DNA from: Spongospora subterranea f. sp. subterranea
Lineage: Eukaryota > Endomyxa: Phytomyxea > Phytomyxea > Plasmodiophorida
DNA length: 57,749 bases
Direction: 5' to 3'
NCBI GenBank assembly: GCA_049724395.1
Contig: JAUGWO010000073.1
Coordinates: forward strand, 1-57,749
The stretch's first letter is position 1; every line of letters starts with the position of its first letter. Of the stretch, positions 48,251 to 57,749 are shown in pieces. The notes under the pieces are model-generated. The model had not been told where the DNA came from. It searched no databases and was given only the letters and a program-made list of their open reading frames with translations. The position numbers and the translations under genes are program-made.

Positions 48251-51200
48251 GGAAATCTACAATCGTGGCTGTCAATCATTATCAGAACGGAGGTTGATAC
48301 CTGATACAGCAGGTAGATATATTGGCAGGTCCAAGAAGGCAGTTACTTTGGATCTTGAGGCAATCATGACTATCTCGTTGACATTGTGCCAAAATATTCG
48401 CTCGACGGCGTATCACTTGAATGTTTCCAAAAACACTTTGCATCGCCGTATAAAGGAAGAAGGATTGATAAAGCCCCATACTAACGCTATAAAACCCTAT
48501 TTGACAAAGCGGAACAAACTCGAACGAATTCAATTCCGCATCTCTCAGCGCGACGTGAATCCATAGAACAACGATTACAGTTTTGATGTTGTTTCAACAT
48601 GTACTTGTATAAGCGTTTGTCAAAAAATGAAATTGCTGTGAAGGTCATGAGGAATATCGATAATTGGTCAAATACAGTATGACGGAATATTCATAAAACA
48701 AAATCGATTGGAAAATATTGAACATTTATCTGCATTTATGGGAGTCATGATCAATAGGAGAATTAGGGATGTTCGATGTATGAAGCACCACGTTTCCCTG
48801 GGTGTTCGCCTTAGAACACCAGTTTCCGCTGATGAGACACTAAAGTTGCAAAACAACGCTCGATCGTAGCGCGCTGTCAGCGTTTCCACTGTCATCTCCT
48901 GTTGATCCCTCATCTGGAAGATTGATGTTTGGTCAAGTCGCCATCGTAACCTCTTCAAGTCGCAACCTGTCTAGGCTCAGAATAGTTACGATGATCTCTT
49001 GACCCAATGCCATCGTGTCAAATGAGGTCCATTATGAGGTGATTGTGCAACTAGGACACCGATGGTCTCGCAATGCGATAAAAGGGATGTACAACACGGT
49101 AGATTCAGGCATAAACCGCCACGATCTTGAGTCGACTCTCCGGTTTTGGTTTGAATGACTTTATCAGTCAATCCTCCCAACAATCCAATCAAGGATTATT
49201 TAGCAGCTGAGATACAAAAACCCTAAACCGTTGACCAAGAAAAAACAAGATTGGCTGACTAGGTGGCGCTTATCGACCATGGACTAGCGATGATGGAAAT
49301 TAATGTCAGTTCGCTATTTGCCAAGCGGCGTACTGTCATCATTGAATTCCCGAGGATAATTACAACATCGTTGCTGGAGAGTGATGACGGAAACTGGATA
49401 GTGGTGCGAATGTGGAACAGATATTCAATGACCTGTGATAAAGTACAGGCAAGAGGCGGCACTGTGGATCTACAAGGTGTTCGGTCGGCGAGGTCGATGG
49501 CGTCGGTCGGTGTATCTTGGTTGTAAAGTGAACCGGCTGCGGTGGACGACGTCACCCATTTTTCACCCGAGATTGTCATGCGAAAACTCAGAGGATGGCA
49601 GAATGTGGCGCGAATCAGGCCTGCTGCCATATTTGCGCCAGGTTTGGGTTTCGGAATAGTTACCTAAAACGTCCAAGCTAGAACTATAGCATTCTAGTCC
49701 ACTGAAGAACCATAATACTGTGGCAGAAAAATCTAGGACAACACTCTCTTTTTCTCAGTTTACGCACGTTCACCAAAACATCTGCGTTTGATCGGCACCC
49801 AGAGTCGCCACTCTCACTCTTATAACCTGAAAAACTCTGCCTGTTGTGATGACATTGCAATTCTAAGCGAACTGGTCAAGCGTCAATTGGACAATGTATT
49901 GGTCGGTTACATCATGAAATTCGAAAAGGTCGAAAAACGTCGGCAATAGCGAACTGGTCAGGCGTCAATAACCTACGGCGCTGACAAACCTCTCGCGCCG
50001 TGTGAGGATTTTGTTCTTGCAAACACACTTCTGTTCGAAACATTGCCCGGTGAAATATATTCCAATGACCTCCTCGGATTGTTTTCATTTTCGCTAGCAG
50101 AGCATCAAAACGCTCACCGTAAACCCTGGCTTGCCCAACAGTGGTTGGTAAGTAAAATACACCTGGCACGTTTGTACAGGCAGGGTACAACTTGATCACA
50201 ACGCCTGGGAGCCCTCGAAGACGGAATTTTAAAGACCCATATCCACGACCAGCGAACGAGCACATTCGCAAAGTCGACCGGTGAAATGGCATGCGTTTGG
50301 CTGTTGGGGACTCGAAGTTGATATCGAACAGCAACAGCCCCTTTTCAGATGAAATTCGTTGTACGGTGGGCCCTCAAAATTGCAAAGTCTGGATCGTGGG
50401 ATCAAGGCTTTCTTGCTGACCGAAACGGAGCATTCGGACCTGGTGGACTCCAGCACGTATCAGGTCATCCGAATCCAAAACTGCATTGGCATGAAGTACG
50501 AAATGTTGGGCATCAATGCCAGGCCCGATAATTTGTTGCCTAAGCAGGTTGTCCGGAATGCGGTCCATTAAAACTCGCGTATTCTGATCGCTGGCCATCC
50601 CAACGATACGGACGACTATAGGATACCTGACAATCGTGAACCAGTGTCGGTCGTCACCTGTCCTACGATATTGAATCAGGTTGAGCTGAAACCAACAGAT
50701 CCAATGAACGCGAAACCATCCATGTCGGCGTCAACAACCACGCTTGAGGCCATTAGATCGGGAAAAAATACCAAAAATTTTTGCAGTTTAGCCAGGCAGT
50801 TCACCTATTGATTTTCGAAAGCGTGACTGTTTTTGCTCGCCTCACTTCGGTTTCGGTACCTGGTGATTCCATACTCCTGTTTGTGACTAAACTGCAACAA
50901 TCGCAATATCGCAAACTACTCCTGCTTATTTTTTTTTTGTATTTTTCCTGATCTAATGGCCTCAAGCGTGGTTGTTGACGCCGACATGGATGGTTTCTCG
51001 ATGACTGCGAAACCGGAAGCGATTCATTGGATCTGTAGGTCTCAACTCATCCTGATTCAATATCGCAGGACAGGTTACTGGACGACCGACACTGGTTCAC
51101 GATTGTCAGGTATCCTATAGTCGTCCGTATCGCTGGGATGGCCAGCGATCAGAATACGCGAAATTTGATGGACCGCATTCTGGACAACCTGCTTAGGCAA

Positions 51201-52610
51201 CAAATTATACGGGCATGGCATTGATGCCCAACATTTCGTACTTCATTTCAATGCCATTTTGGATTCAGATGACCTTATACGTGCCCTCAATGTCTGTGGA
51301 GTCCACCAGGTCCGAATGCTCCGTTTCGGTCAGCAAGAAAGCCTTGATCCCGCGATCCAGACTCTGCAATTTTGAGGGCCCACCGTACAACGAATTTCAT
51401 CTGGGAGGGGATGTTGCTGTTCGATATCGACTTTGAGTCCCCAACAGCCAAACGCATGCTATTTCACCGGTCGACTTTGCGAATGTGCCGTTCGCTGGTC
51501 GTGGACATGGGTCTTCGGAATCCCGTCGTCGAGGGCTCCCAGGCATTGGGATCACGTTGTTCCCTGCCTCAATCATTCATTTGTTTCCGTAGTTATCAAC
51601 CACAAGCCAGGGTTTAAGGTGAGCGTTTTGATGCTCTGCTAGCGAAAATGAAAACAATCCGAGGTCATCGGAATATTTTTCACCGGGCAATGTTTCGACA
51701 GAAGAGTGTTTGCAAGAACAGGATCCAGATGAACACTGTTCACATAGACGAAAAGTGGTTTGACCTGACCAAAACTAACCAAAGGTACTACTTGGCGATA
51801 GACGAAGACTCTCCTCATCGTACACCAAAAAGTAAGAGATTCATCACAAAGGTGATGTTTCTAGCGGCGGTAGCAAGGCCACGGTACGATACGAGTTCCA
51901 AGAAAGTGTTCGACGGAACAATCGGAATCTGGCCATTCGTATACAGAGAACCTGCAAAAAAGGAAAAACAAGAAAAACCGGTCTGCTGGAACAAATGGAG
52001 ACAAAAGCATGTACATCAGTTGGAAAGCCAGAAATTCGTATTATGCTAATCTCGAGAGTACCTCCAGCAATACGCAAAATGGCCTAGAACATGGACTGGT
52101 CAAACACATAGCAGAATTTTTGTGCACCAGGATAACGCAAGGCCACACCCAGATGACAACGACCCGGTCATTAAGGAATCATTAAAGGGCCAGGATTGCC
52201 TAATCCAGCTGTGTCAACAACTGGCGAATATTCCCGACCTTACGGTACTCGAATTAGGATTCTTTCGATCCACACCAAGTCTGCAGTATCAACTACCGCA
52301 ACGAAATATGGACGAACTTATTCTGGCTACAGAAAAAGCGTTCAGTGATTTGGAGCCTGTTGCCCTGATAATAATGTGTACCTAACCTTACAAGGATGTA
52401 TGATCGAAACCATGAAAAGTCAAAGCGTCTACAAATATACAGTTCCGCATATGGGAAAAGAGTCGTTGTCGAGAAGAACACCAACTTCCTCAATCGTTGT
52501 CTTGCGCTGAAGACGTTGTCACTCAGACTATACCTCATCAATTCGACTCGGTGTGGCTGTGTTTTTTCACCAATAAATTCGTTTCGAAACCTTTCATGGG
52601 ACGGAAGGAG
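47643..52610 (+). mobile_element. Mariner-like element (plant/protist MLE, Stowaway-type ends), interrupted
   Basis: Terminal repeats: left CTCCCTCCGCCCCAT (47643) and right, read inverted, CTCCTTCCGTCCCAT (ending 52610, followed by TA). The transposase is in two pieces. The N-terminal DNA-binding part is at 48294-48566 (VSKNTLHRRIKEEGLIKPH, NAIKPYLT). The catalytic part is at about 51728-52490: NTVHIDEKWFDL with Asp 1, SKRFITKVMFLAAVARPR, GTIGIWPFVYREPA, RIFVHQDNARPH with Asp 2, PDLTVLELGFF, and C-terminal LTLQGCMIETMK, PHMGKESL. The third acidic residue, Asp in 'LDLGFF' of the relatives I know, is Glu here. About 3.1 kb (about 48570-51727) separates the pieces, and extra stops and frame changes occur. 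Not autonomous. Confidence 0.85.
50003..51727. repeat. Large foldback: two arms of about 780 bp around a 160-bp loop
   Basis: 50003-50778 and about 50938-51727 are inverted copies. Identity is near complete close to the centre (for example GGCCTCAAGCGTGGTTGTTG at 50957 matches the complement at 50751) and drops to roughly 80% toward the outer ends, where indels appear. The loop, about 50779-50937, itself holds TTGCAGTTTAG and its complement. The arms contain short protein-like frames (SVSKKALIPRSRLCNFEGPP on minus at left and plus at right) that I do not recognise. The right arm ends within a few bases of where the mariner transposase resumes. Confidence 0.85.
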
Positions 52611-52639
52611 TACCTGTTCAAAATTGATTTACTCCTTTT

Positions 52640-52725
52640 TTGAAATTTCAAGTTATATAAATGTTATTCTATATTATTATATCTCCAACGAGAAGGGACT
52701 TGCCTTACTTTCACCTATTTTTTCG
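52640..52725 (-). repeat. Inverted copy of the 45438-45520 segment
   Basis: Shares GAAAGTAAGGCAAGTCCCTT and CTCGTTGG, then an AT-rich tail ending GAAATTTCAA, with 45438-45520 in opposite orientation. The pair brackets the whole mobile nest. Confidence 0.8.
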
Positions 52726-52918
52726 ATCTGCTCCTCAACGGACGTCGGTGAAAGTGCTCATCGACCGCTTTCGAATTGCCAAAGAGAGTTGTGTGGAGGT
52801 GCCAATGGCGCCCACCTACCGTTCATCGTTTCGCGGAACGAGCATCGCTCGAAATAAAAACCGGAATCAGAGGTTGATGGAAAATGGGGTGTATTGACGA
52901 CGGGTAATAGTTATGATA

Positions 52919-53512
52919 TTAATTGGGCGCTATTCGCTGGCCAATGGTCAAAACATCGGCGCCGAATGCACATCGGAGTAGATCAGGTCGTGATGGAGGG
53001 GCATCGGCGCGATCGGGTTGTGGTCGTACACGACCCGCCCATGGCCGTGCTCGATCGTGATCGGGTCGTGGACCACGTCCACCCGATCCAGCTCCCCGTA
53101 TCTCCTGATGATGAACCACATCCGGCTCGTGAATGACGGTCTCGGCGATCCGTTGAATCCCGGGTCCCTCAATGTGTCGCACCTGAGCGCCTTGACGATA
53201 TTGCCCGCCGTCGATCCCGTGATGGATGTCGCCAGGATAATAGTCGTCGGTGACCATACTGTGCAACGCGTGCCCGCCATGATGACGGGGATCAACGATG
53301 TGCCCATCGTGGTGCCGGTCGACCATTACCTCGTGGTGCCCATCGACCATGATCGGGGCGTTGCCGACCAGCCCATTACTGTGGAGCGCATGGGAGCCGA
53401 CCACCCCGGTCCCTTCCAAATACGGGTCAATATGGGAATCGATCATCTGCGAGAAGGCGATCGTTGATGCGATGGGCAATGAGATCAGGAGCAATCGCGC
53501 TGATAACCTCAT
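52919..53512 (-). CDS. Secreted His-rich protein, family member 2
   Basis: From ATG 53512 a signal peptide (RLLLISLPIASTIAFS) leads into a His/Asp/Val/Gly-rich region (VDGHHEVMVDRHHDGHIVDP, RHHGGHALHSMV). It is paralogous to 43983-45080: AETVIHEPDVVHHQEI aligns with EETHIHEPAIVHHQQV. After HHQEIRG the frame of the initial ATG continues as an Arg/Gly/Pro-rich tail to 52919, but the frame one base over carries VDVVHDPITIEHGHGRVV, which aligns with VDVIHDPVIDRH of member 1 and stops near 52948. So there is one indel near 53108-53112, either real or a sequence error. The likely product is about 190 aa, secreted. Confidence 0.65.
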   Translation of the reverse strand: MRLSARLLLISLPIASTIAFSQMIDSHIDPYLEGTGVVGSHALHSNGLVGNAPIMVDGHHEVMVDRHHDGHIVDPRHHGGHALHSMVTDDYYPGDIHHGIDGGQYRQGAQVRHIEGPGIQRIAETVIHEPDVVHHQEIRGAGSGGRGPRPDHDRARPWAGRVRPQPDRADAPPSRPDLLRCAFGADVLTIGQRIAPN

Positions 53513-53700
53513 TTTGGCGCCTCAAATCCTCAACAATTGCCAACTGACGAGGTCGATCTGATTGATCGTTTTGTGTAGTGATTTCTGTCGAATCTGATCG
53601 TGACCAAACCCAGTTCCGGTCAACAGTGAAATGAATCACCCGAAAAATGACTCATCAATTTTTCGCCACATAAAACGGTACTGAGAAATCCAGTTTAATT

Positions 53701-54868
53701 TTACCCGAACAGAATATTGGTTTTGGAGGTCTTGTTCTGTCTGGCTTCCATATGCCTGGGCTTATCTGGCAAAGGGCAATTGCTGCGATCGAAGTATCGC
53801 GACATGCTGTTCGTGCACTGATAGACGGCCGGATCATATCCCAGCACGATCCCCTTCCTCGCGCTGGGATGCGTTGGGACGTCAGTACCCGGGCTCTGGC
53901 CGCTGCGGTCCCCGTTTCCCGACGATCGCGACGGATTCGCCACGTCATCCCCACGCGTCTGCCGGCGACGGTCTCGACCGAAAAACGCATTGGCACCGAA
54001 TTCCGCCTTGGCTAACGAAAGACACACAATTGAATATCGTCGTCTGAAATGTCCCGAATGAAGATGTGATCCAGTATAGGTAACGTTCCCATCAAAAACA
54101 AAACGAACTTTCCTCAGAATGTAACGGTGATGTGTTAGATGACCTTCAGTGAACGTTGTGGCGGCGTTGGATGATGTTGAATATGTTAGCTGGTCCGATC
54201 CCAATACCAGACCAGGTTTCGGCACAATATCGTGAGGATGACGATGTTGTTGTTGTTGTTGGTGGTTTTGGTGATCGCCCTTGATGAAACTGGTTGGCAT
54301 CGCCCTGCTGAACGTGAAGAACGACGGTTTCTCCTGCCATGGTAGATGCGATTCCTGCAGCGCCTTTTTGCACTGTCGCGCCATATCGAACGCTGAACTG
54401 CCCGAACTGGTTTGATCCTTTTGCATGGCCGTCGTCTCGACCAACGGACGATGATGGCTGGACGCGATGGAATCCGTGGAGAAGTCATTGGCGACGTCGC
54501 CGAGGCGAAACTGCGACCCGGACGATGATAGGATGGGGTTCGGGCGGTGATTTCCTTTCGACAATGGGGTGAAACTGGAACGAGAATTGGTCGAATACGC
54601 CTGTTGACTATATCCGAATATGATATTCGTCTTCTTGTTCGAGTTGGATTGAGCGCCCCCCGTCGTCATTTTTGTGGCAACGGGCCCTGTCGCAACAAAC
54701 CCGCTCGATCCAACAATCAATGCCAGCTTCGGCGATTGCCGAGAACGCGACCCGATCGTACTGATATCGGTCGACCTCACTATTGAGGATTGTTTGTACC
54801 TCGAAATTCTTGAGTAAAACCCACAGATATGGGGTTTTACTCAGTTGACTTAATCCATGTCTTGGCAT
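53701..54868 (-). CDS. Repeat protein with [IL]xxG-x(3-4)-Y motifs
   Basis: Exons 54868-54841 and 54779-53701 (61-nt intron) give 368 aa. The first exon encodes MPRHGLSQL. Four spaced motifs recur: TNIIFGYSQQAYSTNSRSSF, PGLVLGSDQLTYSTSSNAAT, KGIVLGYDPAVYQCTNSMSR and C-terminal KTNILFG. Between them are Ser/Asn/Gln/His-rich linkers and poly-Gln. The pattern is reminiscent of small microtubule-binding repeats in axonemal proteins, but I cannot name a family. The stop directly follows the last motif. The intron contains a stem-loop at its 5' splice site (see findings). It lies between the His-rich gene (189 bp) and the long coiled coil (108 bp). Confidence 0.65.
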
Positions 54869-54975
54869 CGCCAGGAGCCCCACTCTCTTCGATTGTTTTA
54901 TTTTTTCAGAAACTGCCTCAGTATTCAGCAGAGCAATATCGTATCTGTATCTAAACTATATCGTTATAACAACAC

Positions 54976-57474
54976 TCAGTCTTTTCTCCTGGACAGCAGA
55001 TCAACGTCCCTCCTCAGCCTCTGAATCCGTTCCAGGGATCCCCTGCGCCGTATCCCCGCCAGTCGCAGCTCCTCGTCCCGCATCGCATTCCACGTTGACG
55101 ACCCGGCGTCCTGAGCGGCAATCGCCCCCGAATCCCCAATGTCGTTCTCCGTTGAAGTGGGCGGCGCCTTCGCTGTCGTCTGTCGATGCGATCGCTGCAC
55201 CATATCCACAATCTCGTCTGGCTGGCGCGGTTGCCTCCTATTCGAGGCTCTAACGGTCGCCTTCGGCGCCTTGGAACCGATATCGGATCGGGGAACGTTA
55301 CCGATCCCGGAAACGTCGGGAACGTTACGCAGGGCGGCGATCAACGGGGAAACGGGAGTCGAAATCCGCGAGGTTTCGGGTGACAGATTGCCGGTCGGCA
55401 TCACCATCTGCGGATTGGCCGATGGATGCCGAACCGACATGTACGAGAGCGCGTTCCAGTCGGTCAAGCTCTGTTTGGCCGTGGAGCGGCGGCGCTGATC
55501 ACGCGATCTCGGCGTGCGATCTTCGTGGGCAACGGGGCTATTGTCGGGAGGGTTAGGATTGTCGATCTGGTTCAAAACCGTCGGCGCCTCAGTCGCAATT
55601 GGATTCTGTTCGGGACCGAGTAATTCATCGTGTTCCGTATTGGGTCGTTCCGGCTGTGCCCAATCCGCCATCGCCAACCTGACCGTGGATTGTCCCCGTG
55701 ATCGCTGACCGGTTTCGGCCGTGGCGATCTTCCGCTGCAGGTACTGTATCCGCTCTCGCAGCCCTTCGTTCTCTCCGGTCAATATCACCATCTCTTGGTC
55801 CGGTCCCGACACCAACCGATCATGTGTGGCGATCAAGTCGGCGATTTGCCCTTTCAGGGATTTGTTGGCGTTCTCGCTGGCCAGTAATGTCTCAGCGGCG
55901 GATTCCATCTCCTTCGCGTGCTCCAGCTGAACACAACGGATTCGTGATTGCGTCTCCTTCTCGAACCTGCTGATGCGTTGATTCTGTTCCGACACCACTG
56001 CCCTCATCTCGTTATACGCCCTGGCCATCATCGAACTGGCAGTTTCATTGTTAGGTTCCGTCGTTTCCTCATTGTTCTTGACGTTGTTCCCGTCGTTGCA
56101 GTCGTCCACGGTCCCCGTTTTCCTCGAGGAATCGACGACCATTCTCAAAGGCGGCGTCGACTGCGATCGATTGTGGTTTCCTCGTTCGTTCATCACGCCA
56201 TTGAACACAATCCGTTCCGAGTTTCTCGCGAACGCCGTCTCGTCCAACGACCTCCTTCGCGACGGCATTCGTCGACGCCCGCCGATCGCCAGCAAATGCT
56301 GCTGCCGATGCTCTTGCTCGATGGCGACCTGCAGCGACGCCACCTCCCGTTCTTCCTCCTTCACCCGTTCCTCCGCCCGCCGCACAACGGCGCTCTGCTT
56401 CTCGAGCACGTCCGTGGCGTTCTTCAACCGCTGTTCCAGCTGTCCGATCATGGCGTCGCTGTCCTGGACCTTCGCCGCCAACCCCATATTCTGTTGGCTC
56501 AGCTCCTGAACCTGTCGATTATGCGTTCTCAATAGCTCATTCGCCTGATCCAACGCTTTCCCAATCGTTGCCAGGCGCCCTTCCAGCCCGTTGATCTGCG
56601 TGTGCGTTCCGCGAAGCTCCGCCTTCTGTTCGTCAATGATGGTGCGCATTTTCGCATTCAGGTTGGTCAGTTCCATGATGCGCTCGTCCTTCGTCTTCCG
56701 TGCGTTCTGAAGCGAGGTCATCAGCTCGTCAACCTGGTCGCTGCTCTTAGTCAAGGCCGTCTTCAGTTCGGCGTTGCGCAAGCGTTCTTTGTGGAGCTGT
56801 TGTCGATCGACGTCCTGCTCGTTGATCGCCGTCTGCATCAGCTGTTTCGCGTCTTTGACGGCGACTTTCATCTGGTCGTTATCACTGGTCAATCGCTCTT
56901 TCTCCTTCCTTAGCTCCTTCGTCTCCGCCTCCCTCGTCCTCAGCTCGTTCCTCTCCACCGCCTCCACCTCCTGCAATTTCTCCAGCTCCAGCGCCATCGC
57001 CGCCAATCTGCTGTTCCGCTCCCTGATCAGGGCCTGCGCCTCCCCCAGCTCCATCCGCGAGTTCAACGCCCTCAACATCTCATCATCCCTCTCCCTCGTC
57101 ATCACGTTCAACGATTGCGTCAACGCCTTCACCTGTTCCTCCAACGTCGTCGCCTGTTTCGACCGCGTTTCCAACGCCACCTGCGTTTGCGCCAGGCACG
57201 TTTTGATCGCCCGTGTGAGGGTCTGTTCGCGATCCAGCTCGCCCTGAAGGTGATCGCGGCTGGCGTTCAGCGTCTTGATCATGCCCAGATGGTGCTCCAT
57301 GCGCAGCGACATATCGTGATGCCGGGCGCGGTCCTCGGCCTGCTTCTCGACCAGCGCCCTGATCCTGGCTTCGGCGCCCTCGTACTTGCCGGACAGGTCG
57401 TTCCGCTCGGTCGTGACGGTCATCAGACGCAGCGACAGATCGTCGATCTCACTCATCGACACCCTGAAACCCAT
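54976..57474 (-). CDS. 832-aa coiled-coil protein
   Basis: One uninterrupted frame, unusual here because most other genes are split. Residues about 1-390 are an almost continuous coiled coil (LSLRLMTVTTERNDL, LEKLQEVEAVERNELRTREA, TKDERIMELTNLNAKMRTII), ending near VEEEEREV-type heptads. A basic, Ser-rich hinge follows (GGRRRMPSRRRSLDE; candidate phosphosite/NLS), then an acidic Asn-rich linker, a second coil (about 500-600), and a long disordered Ser/Thr/Pro/Arg-rich tail ending IRRRGSLERIQRLRRDVDLL. It resembles centrosomal, basal-body or ciliary-root proteins only in general composition. Another in-frame ATG lies at residue 7. GC is higher than in the flanks. Confidence 0.75.
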   Translation of the reverse strand: MGFRVSMSEIDDLSLRLMTVTTERNDLSGKYEGAEARIRALVEKQAEDRARHHDMSLRMEHHLGMIKTLNASRDHLQGELDREQTLTRAIKTCLAQTQVALETRSKQATTLEEQVKALTQSLNVMTRERDDEMLRALNSRMELGEAQALIRERNSRLAAMALELEKLQEVEAVERNELRTREAETKELRKEKERLTSDNDQMKVAVKDAKQLMQTAINEQDVDRQQLHKERLRNAELKTALTKSSDQVDELMTSLQNARKTKDERIMELTNLNAKMRTIIDEQKAELRGTHTQINGLEGRLATIGKALDQANELLRTHNRQVQELSQQNMGLAAKVQDSDAMIGQLEQRLKNATDVLEKQSAVVRRAEERVKEEEREVASLQVAIEQEHRQQHLLAIGGRRRMPSRRRSLDETAFARNSERIVFNGVMNERGNHNRSQSTPPLRMVVDSSRKTGTVDDCNDGNNVKNNEETTEPNNETASSMMARAYNEMRAVVSEQNQRISRFEKETQSRIRCVQLEHAKEMESAAETLLASENANKSLKGQIADLIATHDRLVSGPDQEMVILTGENEGLRERIQYLQRKIATAETGQRSRGQSTVRLAMADWAQPERPNTEHDELLGPEQNPIATEAPTVLNQIDNPNPPDNSPVAHEDRTPRSRDQRRRSTAKQSLTDWNALSYMSVRHPSANPQMVMPTGNLSPETSRISTPVSPLIAALRNVPDVSGIGNVPRSDIGSKAPKATVRASNRRQPRQPDEIVDMVQRSHRQTTAKAPPTSTENDIGDSGAIAAQDAGSSTWNAMRDEELRLAGIRRRGSLERIQRLRRDVDLLSRRKD

Positions 57475-57749
57475 TTCAGCTATCTCAACCGCTCAACGAA
57501 AGATCAATATTCGGCAGTTTCTTCATACGATTCATTTCGAACAATGAAAAATTGAAAACAACATCAAAACGACCATTGATTCTCCATTTTCCTCCGGGTT
57601 CGGAGCTTTTCCAAAACTCACGGAATCTGACGTGAATTTTCGACCACGAACAGTGGAAACGCACATTCAACAGAATCGCAATTACCGCAATTGCATTCCG
57701 ATCTTACGAAGTTGAACAGATTGCAGGTAGATTTTGCACTGCATGGCGG
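57475..57749. promoter_or_regulatory. Upstream region of the coiled-coil gene
   Basis: The last 275 bp lie 5' of the minus-strand coiled-coil gene and should hold its 5' UTR and promoter. No element identified. Confidence 0.4.

Noticed and set aside
55014-57555. Plus-strand frames opposite the coiled-coil gene
   Set aside because: They are Arg/Ser/Leu-rich shadows of the minus-strand coiled coil; the minus strand has one 832-codon frame with heptads.

Overview
This is nuclear DNA of a compact eukaryotic genome. Nearly every gene I could resolve is split by very short GT-AG introns (most 46-66 nt, several with a CTRAY-like branch sequence near the 3' splice site), and genes on both strands sit about 0.1-1 kb apart. 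Conserved genes include IFT80, so the organism builds a cilium or flagellum; an MscS/MSY-type mechanosensitive channel, a family essentially absent from animals; and a complete lamin with a rod, nuclear localisation signal, lamin-tail domain and CaaX box. The Ty3/gypsy and mariner relics resemble families I know from oomycetes, plants and other protists. I infer a flagellated unicellular eukaryote (early opisthokont or stramenopile-like). The species cannot be fixed from the window.

Layout. 1-1550: DNA-transposon debris, with a PIF/Harbinger transposase fragment carrying a 194-bp inverted duplication of its own start. 1.9-6.1 kb: an ankyrin-repeat gene grown by tandem copying of a five-exon block. 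7.2-8.7 kb: a Ty3/gypsy fossil. 9-13.9 kb: a DGK1/SEC59/phytol-kinase-like CTP kinase, a MYST histone acetyltransferase and unrecognised genes. 13.9-17 kb: an unrecognised helical protein and the lamin. 17.7-19.7 kb: the SAGA subunit ADA3. 21-22.1 kb: an RCHY1-type E3 ligase. 24.4-25.7 kb: a CS-domain protein and ribosomal prot eL39. 26.1-27.8 kb: an AADAT-type aminotransferase. 27.9-28.5 kb: a Ty1/copia fossil. 28.7-30.7 kb: a CDF zinc transporter and a SANT-like/SHOCT-like protein. 31.6-35.7 kb: the mechanosensitive channel and organellar Met-tRNA synthetase, convergent. 37.7-40.9 kb: a small membrane protein and IFT80. 41.5-43 kb: a Ty3/gypsy fossil and a 48-bp minisatellite. 43.4-45.1 kb: a 110-aa protein and a secreted His-rich protein. 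45.4-52.7 kb: a nest of repeats and a mariner-like element split by a foldback. 52.9-57.5 kb: a second His-rich secreted protein, a repeat protein with [IL]xxG...Y motifs and an 832-aa coiled-coil protein, all on the minus strand.

Functional threads. Chromatin and nucleus: MYST acetyltransferase, ADA3, lamin. Organelle and membrane: CTP-dependent lipid kinase, CDF, MscS-like channel, MARS2. Cilium: IFT80, possibly the repeat protein beside the long coiled coil. The most novel-looking items are the CaaX lamin, the paired His-rich secreted proteins flanking the mobile nest, the higher-order ankyrin exon array, and the near-identical transposase foldback. Exon structures below were built by hand; where coordinates are given exon by exon, the summed lengths are divisible by three and the frame stays open.
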